A program made the translations under genes and the position numbers. The notes beneath the pieces were generated by a model. It was not told the origin of the DNA. It ran no database searches and saw only the letters and a program-made list of their open reading frames with translations. DNA of 64,000 nucleotides from Streptomyces sp. NBC_01465 (lineage in GTDB: Bacteria; Actinomycetota; Actinomycetes; Streptomycetales; Streptomycetaceae): positions 2,046,001 to 2,110,000 of the forward strand of contig NZ_CP109467.1 of NCBI RefSeq assembly GCF_036227325.1, read 5' to 3'. Shown piece after piece: positions 25,220 to 34,610 of the stretch (position 1 is the first letter of the stretch; each line of letters begins with the position of its first letter).

Positions 25220-26734
25220 CTACGCGATGAAGGTGTCCGGGTCGCTGGTCTCCCAGGCCTGCTCCCACTCCTCGGGCAGCGGGCCCCCGGAGAGCAGCTG
25301 TCCGGGCTCCAGCCAGGTCAGCAGCTGTGCGTACGAAGCCACCTCGTGGTGGGAGACCCGGCGCCGCAGCATGTGCGGGCGCAGCTGCCCCGGGTCGGTC
25401 ACGCCCATCGACGCCATGATCTGCATCGCGCTGTGCACGGTCGCCTGCTGGTAGCGCCGTACGCGCTCGTACTTGTCCTCGACGTCCAGCGCGTGCGCCC
25501 GCCGCGGGTCCTGGGTGGCGACGCCGACCGGGCACTTGTTGGTGTGGCAGCGCTGGGACTGGATGCAGCCGACGGCGAACATCATGGCGCGGGCCGCGTT
25601 GGTGTAGTCCGCGCCGTGGATGAGCCGCTTCACGATGTCGGACCCGGTGGCGACCTTGCCGCTCGCCCCGATCCGCACCCTCTCGCGCAGCCCGACCCCG
25701 ACGAGTGCGTTGTGGACGATCGCGAGCCCCTCGGTGAGCGGCATCCCGACATGGTCGACGAACTCCATGGGGGCCGCCCCGGTCCCGCCCTCGGCGCCGT
25801 CGACGACGATGAAGTCCGGGGTGATGTCCTCCTCGACCATGGCCCTGCAGATCGCCAGGATCTCGCGGCGGCTGCCCACGCACAGTTTGAATCCGGCCGG
25901 TTTTCCGCCCGCGAGCTCCCGCATCCGGCCGATGAAGCGGACCAGTTCGCGCGGGGTCGAGAAGACCCGGTGGGAGCTGGGCGAGATCACGGTCTCGCCC
26001 TCGGGCACGCCCCGCACCGCGGCGATCTCGGCGTTGACCTTGGCCCCGGGCAGCACCCCGCCCATCCCGGGCTTGGCGCCCTGGGAGAGCTTCAGCGACA
26101 CGCACCGCACGGTCTCCCCCGCCGCCTTGCGCGCGAACTCCTTCTCGTCGAAGCCGCCGTCGGGCGTACGGCAGCCGAAGTAGCCGGTGCCGATCTCCCA
26201 GACCAGGTCGCCGCCGTGCTCCAGGTGGTACGCGGAGATCCCGCCCTCCCCGGTGTCGTGCGCAAAACCCCCCGCCGCCGCACCGCGGTTGAGCGCCAGG
26301 ATCGCCTGGGCGGAGAGCGAGCCGAAGCTCATCGCGGAGACGTTGAGCAGGGCCATGTCGTACGGGCGCGTACAGCCGGGGCCGCCGATCCGCACGCGCG
26401 GCGCCTCTTCGGGGAGCGGGCGCGGGGTGACGGAGTGGACGAAGAACTCGTAACCCGGCTGGTAGACGTCGAGTTCGGTGCCGAAGGGGTCCTCGCCGGC
26501 GGTGCCCTTGGCGCGCTCGTAGACCGTGGAGCGGGTGTCGCGGTCGTAGGGCATGCCGTCGTAGTCGCGCTCGATGAAGTACTGCTGCATCTCCGGGCGG
26601 ATCGACTCCATGAGATAGCGGAGATGTCCCACGACGGGGTAATTGCGCAACAGGGAGTGGCGGCGCTGCAGTACGTCGTACGTACCGACGGCGGCGACGG
26701 CCGCCGCCACGGCGACAAGTCCTTTTCGGACCAC
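25220..26734 (-). CDS. FMN-binding glutamate-synthase-family protein, membrane-anchored
   Basis: 504 residues: an N-terminal hydrophobic helix (GLVAVAAAVAAVGTYDVL) followed by the FMN-binding barrel of the glutamate synthase central region (MSFGSLSAQAILALNRGA; SLKLSQGAKPGMGGVLPG; IVVDGAEGGTGAAP; KVATGSDIVKRL). An iron-sulfur loop GCIQSQRCHTNKCPVG has three Cys. There is no glutaminase domain, so it is not a complete GltB; such stand-alone proteins are oxidoreductases of unproven substrate. The GTG start at 26734 has a clear GAGGAG 7 nt upstream. It follows glnA2 in the same direction's neighbourhood, suggesting a nitrogen link (inference). Confidence 0.88.
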   Translation of the reverse strand: MVRKGLVAVAAAVAAVGTYDVLQRRHSLLRNYPVVGHLRYLMESIRPEMQQYFIERDYDGMPYDRDTRSTVYERAKGTAGEDPFGTELDVYQPGYEFFVHSVTPRPLPEEAPRVRIGGPGCTRPYDMALLNVSAMSFGSLSAQAILALNRGAAAGGFAHDTGEGGISAYHLEHGGDLVWEIGTGYFGCRTPDGGFDEKEFARKAAGETVRCVSLKLSQGAKPGMGGVLPGAKVNAEIAAVRGVPEGETVISPSSHRVFSTPRELVRFIGRMRELAGGKPAGFKLCVGSRREILAICRAMVEEDITPDFIVVDGAEGGTGAAPMEFVDHVGMPLTEGLAIVHNALVGVGLRERVRIGASGKVATGSDIVKRLIHGADYTNAARAMMFAVGCIQSQRCHTNKCPVGVATQDPRRAHALDVEDKYERVRRYQQATVHSAMQIMASMGVTDPGQLRPHMLRRRVSHHEVASYAQLLTWLEPGQLLSGGPLPEEWEQAWETSDPDTFIA

Positions 26735-26864
26735 GGTTGCTCCTCGGGTCGGAACTGTCCAGGTCCCCCTTCTGCGTATGCCTATACCATCTCCGGCTAT
26801 GGGGGGCCTGCGGCACAACCGGGGCCTCATATGCCTCGCCCGTTACCGCAGAAGGACGCACACC

Positions 26865-27512
26865 ATGGCCTCCACCAAAGCCTCCAAGAACGACCGCAAG
26901 GCGCGAATAGAGGAGATGCGCCGCGCCGAGCAGGCCCGCGAGCGGCGCAGTCGCATCATCGCGATCACCGTCAGCGTGGCGGTCGTCGCCGGTCTGGTCG
27001 GCTTCGGTGCGTACATGCTCAACAAGGAGTCCGACAAGAAGGACGCGAAGAACGCGGCGGCCAAGGCTCCCATCAAGGGCGAGAAGGACTGGGACGCCAA
27101 GAAGCTGACGCGCAACCACGTCACCAAAGTGGTCACGTACCCGATGCACCCGCCGGTGGGCGGCGATCACCTCCAGGTCTGGCAGAACTGCAACGGGGAC
27201 GTCTACACCAAGCCGCTCAACGACATGAACGCGGTGCACTCGCTGGAGCACGGCTCGGTCTGGGTGACGTACACGGACAAGGCCCCGGCGGCCGACGTGA
27301 AGAAGCTCAGCGACAAGGTGAAGCAGACCCCCTACTCGCTGATGAGCCCGTACCAGAACCAGTCCGGCGCGATCATGCTGAGCGCCTGGGGCAAGCAGGT
27401 CACGGTGGACAGCGCGTCCGACCCGCGGGTCAACCAGTTCTTCACCAAGTACGTCCAGGGCGCGCAGACCCCCGAGCCGGGCGCCGCATGCACGGGCGGG
27501 CTGGGCCAGTGA
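26865..27512 (+). CDS. DUF3105 membrane-anchored protein
   Basis: 215 residues: a basic, helical 30-residue N-terminus, one membrane helix (IIAITVSVAVVAGLVGFGAY), then an outward domain with the DUF3105 pattern HLQVWQNCNGDVYTKPLN and AVHSLEHGSVWVTY. The conserved His/Glu cluster suggests a metal or redox site, but no function is established. GAAGGA precedes the ATG at 26865. The stop overlaps the start of the DUF305 gene (GTGA), a pairing that suggests one extracytoplasmic complex. Confidence 0.88.
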   Translation: MASTKASKNDRKARIEEMRRAEQARERRSRIIAITVSVAVVAGLVGFGAYMLNKESDKKDAKNAAAKAPIKGEKDWDAKKLTRNHVTKVVTYPMHPPVGGDHLQVWQNCNGDVYTKPLNDMNAVHSLEHGSVWVTYTDKAPAADVKKLSDKVKQTPYSLMSPYQNQSGAIMLSAWGKQVTVDSASDPRVNQFFTKYVQGAQTPEPGAACTGGLGQ

Positions 27513-28156
27513 CGCTGACCCGGACCCGGATGGCGGCCGTCGCGGCCGTCGTCCTCGCGCTGCTGTTCGCCGCGGCGGCGACGGTGGCCTCGGCCCGCAG
27601 CGACGGTTCGTCCTCGACCGCGGACAGCACCCCGTCCGCGGGCTCCGCCGACGCGGGCTTCGCGCGCGACATGTCGGTCCATCACCAGCAGGCGGTGGAG
27701 ATGTCCTTCATCGTCCGGGATCGTACGAACAATGCCGAAATCCGGCGCCTGGCCTACGACATCGCCAACACCCAGGCCAACCAGCGCGGCATGATGCTGG
27801 GCTGGCTGAACCTGTGGAACCTGCCGGTCACGGACGCGGGCCGGCAGCCGATGGCCTGGATGGGCATGGGCGAAGAACCGCCCACGAACGGGGCGTTGAT
27901 GGTCGGGATGGCCACGCGCGCACAACTGGACAAGCTGGGCAAAGCGAACGGCAAGCAGGCGGAGATCCTCTACCTCCAGCTGATGACCGCCCATCACAAG
28001 GGCGGCATCCACATGGCCGAGGGCTGCGTGGAACTGTGCAAAGTCCCGGTGGAGAAGAAGCTGGCACAGGGCATGGTCGACGCCCAGAAGTCGGAAGTGC
28101 AGCTCATGGCGGATCTGCTCAAGGCGCGAGGGGCCACGGCAACTCCTGCCTCCTGA
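27509..28156 (+). CDS. DUF305 exported protein
   Basis: 215 residues starting at GTG 27509. An uncleaved or cleaved N-terminal hydrophobic segment (MAAVAAVVLALLFAAAATVA) targets it outside. The mature part has the two DUF305 His-Met motifs, MSVHHQQAVEMS and MTAHHKGGIHMAEGC, in a four-helix ferritin-like arrangement. His/Met-rich sites of this type often bind copper in related proteins (inference here). Co-translated with the preceding DUF3105 gene. Confidence 0.88.
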   Translation: MTLTRTRMAAVAAVVLALLFAAAATVASARSDGSSSTADSTPSAGSADAGFARDMSVHHQQAVEMSFIVRDRTNNAEIRRLAYDIANTQANQRGMMLGWLNLWNLPVTDAGRQPMAWMGMGEEPPTNGALMVGMATRAQLDKLGKANGKQAEILYLQLMTAHHKGGIHMAEGCVELCKVPVEKKLAQGMVDAQKSEVQLMADLLKARGATATPAS

Positions 28157-28277
28157 CCTTCACTTGATCTTTTCTTGACCAATACATGCACCTGACGTGA
28201 ACGGTTCGTCGGCAAGGTGGCCTACGCACGCGTCTACTGCGCGTCCAGCCACGATGAACCGCACCACAGGGGGTTCC

Positions 28278-30224
28278 ATGAGATCAAGGCGCACCACAGT
28301 GCGCGCCGGTCTGAGCCTGGCAGCGACACTGCCCATGCTCGCCGGCGCGCTCGCGCTGTCCATACCCACGGCCAGCGCCGACACCGCGCACGGCCGCCAC
28401 GTCCTTCAGGGCACCAAGCCCACCTGGGCGACGGCTTCCGCGGACCGCGGCGCCACGGCCGACACCAGCAAGGTCAGCGCGCGCGTCTACCTGGCCGGGC
28501 GCGACGCCCAGGGCCTGGCGGCCTACGCACAGGCCGTCTCCGACCCGCAGTCCGCTTCGTACGGGAAGTACCTGACGGCGAAGCAGACCCAGGCCCGTTT
28601 CGGCTCCACGCCGGAGCAGGTCAAGCAGGTCACCGACTGGCTGAAGTCCGCGGGCCTCACGGTCACGGGCTCCAACCAGCACTACGTCTCGGTGACCGGC
28701 GATGTCGCCGCCGCCGAGAAGGCCTTCTCCACCCAGCTCCACAACTACCGCAAGGGCAGCCGTACTTACCGTGCCCCCACGGGCACGGCGTCGGCTCCCC
28801 AGGCGCTGCAGAACGTGGTGCTGACGGTGACCGGGCTCGACAGCGCGCCGCACGTCGTCAAGCACGACGACACGCTGCCGCCGCCGGACGCGGTCTTCCG
28901 CAACGCGGGTCCGTTCTCGTCGTACTACGGCTCGAACGTGAACAAGAAGCTCCCGAGCGCCTACGGGTCCAAGGCCCCGTACGCGATCAAGGGCTACACC
29001 GGCAAGCAGCTGCGTGCCGCGTACGGTGCGGGCGACAAGACCGGCAAGGGCGTGACGGTGGCGATCACCGACGCGTACGCCTCGCCGTACATCGCCGGTG
29101 ACGCCGCCCAGTACGCCAAGCTCAACGGCGACAAGGGCTACAAGAAGGGCCAGCTCTCCCAGGTCCTTCCGGCGGACTACACCAAGATCGAGGAGTGCGG
29201 GGCCGCGGGCTGGTACGGCGAGGAGACCCTCGACGTCGAAGCCGTCCACGCGGTGGCGCCCGACTCGAACATCGTCTACGTGGGCGGGGCCTCCTGCTAC
29301 GACGACGATCTGCTCGACTCCCTCTCGAAGGTCGTCGACAACCACCTGGCCGACATCGTCTCCAACTCGTGGGGCGACGTCGAGGCCAACCAGACCCCGG
29401 CGCTGGCCGCCGCCTACGACCAGGTCTTCCAGACCGGCGCGGTCGAGGGCATCGGCTTCTACTTCTCCTCCGGTGACGACGGCGACCAGGTCGCCAACAC
29501 CGGTACGAAGCAGGTCGACACCCCGGCCAACTCGGCGTGGGTGACGGCTGTCGGCGGTACGTCGCTGGCCGTGGGCAAGGGCGACAAGTACAGCTTCGAG
29601 ACCGGCTGGGGCACCGAGAAGGCGACCCTGTCGGCCGACGGCAAGAGCTGGACGGGCTTCCCGGGCGCGTTCACCTCGGGTGCGGGCGGCGGCACCAGTG
29701 CCACCGTGGCGCAGCCGTTCTACCAGCGCGGTGTGGTCCCGAACTCGCTCGCCAAGGCGAACGGTTCGACGGCCATGCGCACCGTCCCGGACATCGCGGC
29801 GGTCGCCGACCCGAACACCGGTTTCCTGGTGGGTCAGACCCAGACGCTGCCCGACGGCACCCTGGGCTACGACCAGTACCGCATCGGCGGCACCTCGCTG
29901 GCCGCTCCGGTCATCGCGGGCGTCCAGGCGCTGGCGCAGCAGGCACGTCACGGCATCCCGATCGGCTTCGCCAACCCGGGGATCTACAGCCGTTACGGCA
30001 CCGGCCTGTACCACGACGTCACGGACCACCCGCTGGGCCAGGGCCAGGGTCTGGGCGTCGTACGGAACGACTTCGCCAACGGCGTGGACGCTTCCGGCGG
30101 CATCCTGACCTCGCTGCGCACGCTGGGCCAGGACAGCTCGCTCAAGGCGGTCGTGGGCTATGACGACGTCACCGGCGTCGGCACCCCGGCCAAGGGCTAC
30201 GTGAACTCGTACAGCAAGCGCTAG
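28278..30224 (+). CDS. Secreted S53 (sedolisin) serine-carboxyl protease
   Basis: 648 residues: signal peptide ending near TASA-DT, an activation prodomain (about 40-210), then the catalytic domain. The S53 triad can be placed: Glu and Asp in EETLD, Ser in GGTSLAAP; the oxyanion Asp lies in SSGDDGDQ. The C-terminal calcium loop DDVTGVGTP is present. This predicts an acid-active extracellular endopeptidase that frees itself from its propeptide. ATG at 28278. The stop overlaps that of the convergent permease (CTAG), with no terminator between. Confidence 0.93.
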   Translation: MRSRRTTVRAGLSLAATLPMLAGALALSIPTASADTAHGRHVLQGTKPTWATASADRGATADTSKVSARVYLAGRDAQGLAAYAQAVSDPQSASYGKYLTAKQTQARFGSTPEQVKQVTDWLKSAGLTVTGSNQHYVSVTGDVAAAEKAFSTQLHNYRKGSRTYRAPTGTASAPQALQNVVLTVTGLDSAPHVVKHDDTLPPPDAVFRNAGPFSSYYGSNVNKKLPSAYGSKAPYAIKGYTGKQLRAAYGAGDKTGKGVTVAITDAYASPYIAGDAAQYAKLNGDKGYKKGQLSQVLPADYTKIEECGAAGWYGEETLDVEAVHAVAPDSNIVYVGGASCYDDDLLDSLSKVVDNHLADIVSNSWGDVEANQTPALAAAYDQVFQTGAVEGIGFYFSSGDDGDQVANTGTKQVDTPANSAWVTAVGGTSLAVGKGDKYSFETGWGTEKATLSADGKSWTGFPGAFTSGAGGGTSATVAQPFYQRGVVPNSLAKANGSTAMRTVPDIAAVADPNTGFLVGQTQTLPDGTLGYDQYRIGGTSLAAPVIAGVQALAQQARHGIPIGFANPGIYSRYGTGLYHDVTDHPLGQGQGLGVVRNDFANGVDASGGILTSLRTLGQDSSLKAVVGYDDVTGVGTPAKGYVNSYSKR

Positions 30225-31684
30225 TCGCCTGCTGTCGGTTCGCCGGCAGTACGGTGCTCGGGGTGCACCCAGGAGGCCTTCCTGAACTTCAGGAAGGCGG
30301 CCGGGGCCAGCACCCCGAGCACCAGCAGTCCGCCGCCGACGATGAGCAGATAGCGCCAGAGCGGGTCGTCGCCGAACTGGTCCGGCGGTACGAAGCCGAT
30401 GACGAGCGCGACGAGCGAGGACACGAAGCCGATGCCCGCGACCCAGGTCACGGCGGGCACCCTGAAGCCGCGTACGACGTCCGGCTGCTTCTTCCGCAGC
30501 ACGACGATGGCGACGAACATCAGCAGATACGCGATGAGGTAGATCTGCACCGTGATCACCGAGAACATCCAGTACTGGCTGGAGACGTTCGAGCTGAACG
30601 CGTAGAGGATCCCGATCAGGGTGGTGAGCACGCCCTGCGCGACCATGATGTTCTGCGGCACCCCGAACTTGTTGAACTTCTGCAGCCACGGCGGCAGATA
30701 CCCCTCCTGGCGCGAGATCATCAGCAGCCCCTTGGAGGGCCCCGACAGCCAGGTGAGCATCCCGCCGAGCGAGGCGGCGACCACCATGACGCCGACGACC
30801 TTGGTCATCCAGCCGACGTGGAAGTAGTCGAAGAAGGCCTGGAAGGCCTGCATCAGACCGGCGGTGAGGCTGAGTTCCTTCGACGGCATGACCCAGCTGA
30901 TGGCGAGGGCGGGCAGGATGAAGATGAGCAGCACGAGGCCGGTCGCGAGGAAGATCGACTTCGGGTACTGACTGCCGGGCTTGCGCAGTGACGAGACATG
31001 GACGCCGTTCATCTCCATGCCCGCGTAGGACAGGAAGTTGTTGACGATGAGGACCAGGCTGGCGAGCCCGGTCCAGGGCGGCAGCCAGTGGCTGGGGCTC
31101 ATCGGGGCGGCGGAGGGGTTGCCCTGCCCGAGGAAGACGAAGCCGAGGACGACGAGCAGGACGCCAGGGATCAGGGTGCCGATGACGAGGCCGGCGCTGG
31201 AGAGGCCGGCGACGGTCTTGGTGCCGCGGGACGAGATCAGTACGCCCGTCCAGTAGACGACGATGATGACGATCGCGATGTAGAGCCCGTTGTCGGCGAG
31301 GCTCGGGTCGATGACGTAGGCGAACGTCGAGGCGACGAAGGCGAGCAGGCTCGGGTAGTAGGCGATGGTCATCGCGAACTGGCACCAGACGGCGACGAAC
31401 CCGAGCGGCTTGCCGAGCCCCTCGCTCACCCACCGGTAGATCCCCCCGGACCAGCCGGAGGCGAGCTCGGCGGAGGCGAGGGCGGTGGGGACGAGGAAGA
31501 CGATGGCGGGCAGCAGATAGAGGAAGACGGCGGCGAGCCCGTAGATGGCCATGGAGGGCGAGGGCCGCAGACTGGCGACCGACGCGGTGGTCATGAGCGC
31601 GAGGGTCACCCAGGAGATGAACTGCTGCTTGGTCCCGTCGCCTGCGGGAATCTCGCCGTCCTGCACGGCTTCCGTGGTCGTCAT
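30221..31684 (-). CDS. APC-family amino acid permease
   Basis: 487 residues with about twelve membrane helices. TALASAELASGWSGGIYRWV in the early part and FLSYAGMEMNGVHVSSLRKPGSQYPKSI in the middle match amino-acid/polyamine/organocation antiporters of the glutamate:GABA-antiporter-like (GadC/YfnA-related) branch. It probably imports or exchanges an amino acid or amine; the substrate cannot be read from sequence. ATG at 31684, divergent from nadE across a 235-nt region. Confidence 0.85.
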   Translation of the reverse strand: MTTTEAVQDGEIPAGDGTKQQFISWVTLALMTTASVASLRPSPSMAIYGLAAVFLYLLPAIVFLVPTALASAELASGWSGGIYRWVSEGLGKPLGFVAVWCQFAMTIAYYPSLLAFVASTFAYVIDPSLADNGLYIAIVIIVVYWTGVLISSRGTKTVAGLSSAGLVIGTLIPGVLLVVLGFVFLGQGNPSAAPMSPSHWLPPWTGLASLVLIVNNFLSYAGMEMNGVHVSSLRKPGSQYPKSIFLATGLVLLIFILPALAISWVMPSKELSLTAGLMQAFQAFFDYFHVGWMTKVVGVMVVAASLGGMLTWLSGPSKGLLMISRQEGYLPPWLQKFNKFGVPQNIMVAQGVLTTLIGILYAFSSNVSSQYWMFSVITVQIYLIAYLLMFVAIVVLRKKQPDVVRGFRVPAVTWVAGIGFVSSLVALVIGFVPPDQFGDDPLWRYLLIVGGGLLVLGVLAPAAFLKFRKASWVHPEHRTAGEPTAGD

Positions 31685-31919
31685 GGGTTCATGATCGGCG
31701 CGGGGTCGTACGGTCGCCTGTTGTCAGGGGCCGTACGGGGTCAGTGGGGCAGTGCCCCCTCGGCAGCCGGAGCGACGTCGTGATCATCACCGATTCCGCG
31801 GCGACGGCCACCTCGGGCAGCCACGCGTGGACCCCTGTGCGAAGTCACCCGCGGCCACAATCGCGCGTGACAAGCGGCCCGCCAGGACATCGCGTCGTTC
31901 TGACGATTACACTGGATCC

Positions 31920-33674
31920 GTGCCTCAACTACGCCTCGCACTGAATCAGATCGACTCCACCGTCGGCGATCTCACCGGGAACGCCGAGGCCATAGTCCAC
32001 TGGACCCGGCACTCCGCCGCACAGGGCGCCCACCTCGTGGCGTTCCCCGAAATGGCGCTGACCGGGTACCCCGTCGAGGACCTCGCGCTGCGGTCCTCCT
32101 TCGTCGAGGCCTCGCGGGACGCCCTCAGGGCGCTCGCGCTGCGGCTCGACGGCGAGGGGTTCGGGGAGATCCCCGTCGTCGTCGGGTATCTCGACCGCAC
32201 CGAGCAGGCCCAACCGCGCTACGGACAGCCCGCGGGCGCGCCGCGCAACGCTGGGGCCGTCCTCCACCGGGGGCAGGTCGCGCTGACCTTCTCCAAGCAC
32301 CATCTCCCCAACTACGGCGTCTTCGACGAGTTCCGCTACTTCGTCCCGGGCGAGACCCTCCCCGTCGTCCGCGTCCACGGCATCGACGTCGCCCTCGCCA
32401 TCTGCGAGGACCTCTGGCAGGACGGGGGCCGCGTGCCCGCCACCCGCAGCGCCGGGGCCGGGCTGCTGATCTCCATCAACGCCTCGCCGTACGAGATGAA
32501 CAAGGACGACCAGCGCCTGGAGCTGGTCCGCAAGCGCGCCCAGGAGGCCGGCTGCACCACCGCCTATCTCGCGATGATCGGCGGCCAGGACGAGCTCGTC
32601 TTCGACGGGGACTCGATCGTCGTCGACGCGGACGGCGAAGTCGTCGCGCGCGCCCCGCAGTTCAGCGAAGGGTGCGTCGTCCTCGACCTGGAGCTGCCCG
32701 CCGCCGCGGCCGAAGCGCCCCACGGAGTCGTCGACGACGGTCTGCGCATCGAGCACGTCACCATCAGCGAGGACCCGCTGCCCGCATACGAGGCCGAGTA
32801 CACCGGCGGGTACGCCGACCGGCTCGACGACGACGAGGAGCTCTACTCCGCGCTGGTCGTGGGGCTGCGCGCGTACGCCGCCAAGAACGGCTTCAGTTCC
32901 CTCCTCATCGGTCTCTCCGGCGGCATCGACTCCGCCCTCGTCGCCGCCATCGCCTGCGACGCGGTCGGCGCCTCCAACGTCTACGGCGTCTCGATGCCGT
33001 CGAAGTACTCCTCGGACCACTCGCGCGGCGACGCCGCCGAGCTGGCCCGCCGTACCGGCCTCAACTACCGGACCGTCCCCATCGAGCCGATGTTCGACGC
33101 GTACATGGGCTCCCTCGGCCTCACCGGTCTCGCCGAGGAGAACCTCCAGTCCCGGCTGCGCGGCACCACCCTGATGGCCATCTCCAACCAGGAGGGCCAG
33201 ATCGTCCTCGCCCCGGGCAACAAGTCCGAGCTGGCGGTGGGCTATTCGACGCTCTACGGCGACTCGGTCGGCGCGTACGGCCCCATCAAGGACGTCTACA
33301 AGAGCGCGGTCTTCCGCCTCGCCGAGTGGCGCAACCGCGCCGCCGCCGAGCGCGGCCAGACCCCGCCGATCCCCGAGAACTCCATCTCGAAGCCGCCCAG
33401 CGCCGAGCTGCGCCCAGGCCAGGTGGACACCGACTCACTGCCCGACTACCCGGTCCTGGACGCGATCCTGGAGATGTACGTCGACCGGGATCAGGGCGGG
33501 GAGGCGATCATCGCCGCCGGGTTCGACCGGGATCTCGTACTCAAGACGCTGCGGATGGTGGACACGGCGGAGTACAAGCGCCGCCAGTACCCGCCGGGCA
33601 CCAAGATCTCCCCCAAGGGCTTCGGCAAGGACCGCCGACTGCCCATCACCAACCGCTGGCGCGAGCGCAGTTGA
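31920..33674 (+). CDS. nadE: Glutamine-dependent NAD+ synthase
   Basis: 584 residues. The N-terminal nitrilase-type glutaminase carries its Glu-Lys-Cys triad in AFPEMALTG, FSKHHLPNYG and AICEDLW. The C-terminal ATP-pyrophosphatase domain has the P-loop IGLSGGIDSALVA and ends with the family's basic tail. It amidates deamido-NAD with ammonia channelled from glutamine and ATP, the last step of NAD+ synthesis. Start at GTG 31920 (PQLRLALNQIDS follows); TACACT 11 nt upstream could be the -10 box of a short-leader transcript. Confidence 0.95.
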   Translation: MPQLRLALNQIDSTVGDLTGNAEAIVHWTRHSAAQGAHLVAFPEMALTGYPVEDLALRSSFVEASRDALRALALRLDGEGFGEIPVVVGYLDRTEQAQPRYGQPAGAPRNAGAVLHRGQVALTFSKHHLPNYGVFDEFRYFVPGETLPVVRVHGIDVALAICEDLWQDGGRVPATRSAGAGLLISINASPYEMNKDDQRLELVRKRAQEAGCTTAYLAMIGGQDELVFDGDSIVVDADGEVVARAPQFSEGCVVLDLELPAAAAEAPHGVVDDGLRIEHVTISEDPLPAYEAEYTGGYADRLDDDEELYSALVVGLRAYAAKNGFSSLLIGLSGGIDSALVAAIACDAVGASNVYGVSMPSKYSSDHSRGDAAELARRTGLNYRTVPIEPMFDAYMGSLGLTGLAEENLQSRLRGTTLMAISNQEGQIVLAPGNKSELAVGYSTLYGDSVGAYGPIKDVYKSAVFRLAEWRNRAAAERGQTPPIPENSISKPPSAELRPGQVDTDSLPDYPVLDAILEMYVDRDQGGEAIIAAGFDRDLVLKTLRMVDTAEYKRRQYPPGTKISPKGFGKDRRLPITNRWRERS

Positions 33675-33697
33675 GCCTGCGGGGCGGTGGGTCGGTC

Positions 33698-33711
33698 AAG
33701 CGCTTCGACAG
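33698..33711 (+). repeat. Direct repeat AAGCGCTTCGACAG, copy 1
   Basis: Identical 14-mer recurs 78 nt downstream, both upstream of the SARP-type gene; its core AAGCGCTT is self-complementary. Candidate regulator-binding site. Confidence 0.6.
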
Positions 33712-33775
33712 AGATGTCAGCCCTTGGCGGATCATCAAGACGCTCCACAAGGGGGACGCACTCCTGTTACATGTG

Positions 33776-33789
33776 AAGCGCTTCGACAG
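33776..33789 (+). repeat. Direct repeat AAGCGCTTCGACAG, copy 2
   Basis: Second copy, 41 nt before the start of the regulator gene; here the palindrome extends to GAAGCGCTTC. Confidence 0.6.
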
Positions 33790-33830
33790 TAGCCTCTGAA
33801 GCACTGCAGAGACTTCGGACGGGGGACGGC

Positions 33831-34610
33831 ATGGCGCAGCCGGTGTTTCGCCTGCTCGGGCGGGTGGGCGTGCGGGACGGGGAGTCGGGACGGTACGCAG
33901 CCCCTGCCGGGCGCAAGCCCCGGGCGCTGCTCGCCGTGCTGCTGCTCCGGGCCGGGCAGCGGGTGCCGGCCGGGGCGTTGACGGAGTCGCTGTGGGAGGG
34001 CGAGCCGCCCCGCTCGGCCCCCGCCAACCTTCGTTCGTACATCTCCCGGCTGCGGCAGGCGCTGCCGCCGGGGGCAGAACTCACCGGCGACAGCGCCGGC
34101 TATCTGCTGCACCTGGCCACGCCCGAGGACTGCGACCGGGCCGTCTTCCTCAGCCGGGCCGCCGAGGCACGCGCGCTCGCGCAGAGCGAAGGCGCCGGGG
34201 CGGCGACCGGGGCCGACCTCGACCGGGCCGCCGTCGAGTACACCGCCGCCCTGCGGCTGTGGAGCGGGGAGCGAGCCGCCGAGGACGTCGAACGGCACGG
34301 CGGACTGCTCACCGCAGGACTCGACGCACTGGATGCCGAACGCCTGCGGGCTGCAGAGGAGTTGGCCGCGCTCCTGCTGCGGCTGGGCCGACCGCTCGCC
34401 GCCCTGGCCGAGGCCCAGCAGGTCCTGGAGGCCGACCCGCTGCGGGTCGGCGGTTGGTCGGTGCGGCTGGGCGCGCACCACGCGCTCGGCGAGCGCGGCC
34501 AGATCCTGCACGCCTACCGCGAGGCCCGCGCCGCCTTCCGCACCGGCCTGGACTGCGAACCCGACCCGGAGCTCCGCCGCCTCTACAGCGAACTCACCGA
34601 CGCCGCTTGA
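33831..34610 (+). CDS. Small SARP/BTAD-family transcriptional regulator
   Basis: 259 residues: an OmpR-type winged helix in the first ~100 (PAGRKPRALLAVLLLRAGQ ... ESLWEGEPPRSAPANLRSYISRLRQAL) followed by a bacterial transcriptional activator domain (LWSGERAAEDV ... GLDCEPDPELRRLYSEL). This is the size of pathway-specific SARP activators, which bind direct repeats near the -35 region of biosynthetic promoters. It sits at the edge of the peptide gene cluster and is its likely switch. GGGGGA precedes ATG 33831. The 3' end overlaps the convergent ABC ATPase gene by 28 bp. Confidence 0.88.
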   Translation: MAQPVFRLLGRVGVRDGESGRYAAPAGRKPRALLAVLLLRAGQRVPAGALTESLWEGEPPRSAPANLRSYISRLRQALPPGAELTGDSAGYLLHLATPEDCDRAVFLSRAAEARALAQSEGAGAATGADLDRAAVEYTAALRLWSGERAAEDVERHGGLLTAGLDALDAERLRAAEELAALLLRLGRPLAALAEAQQVLEADPLRVGGWSVRLGAHHALGERGQILHAYREARAAFRTGLDCEPDPELRRLYSELTDAA

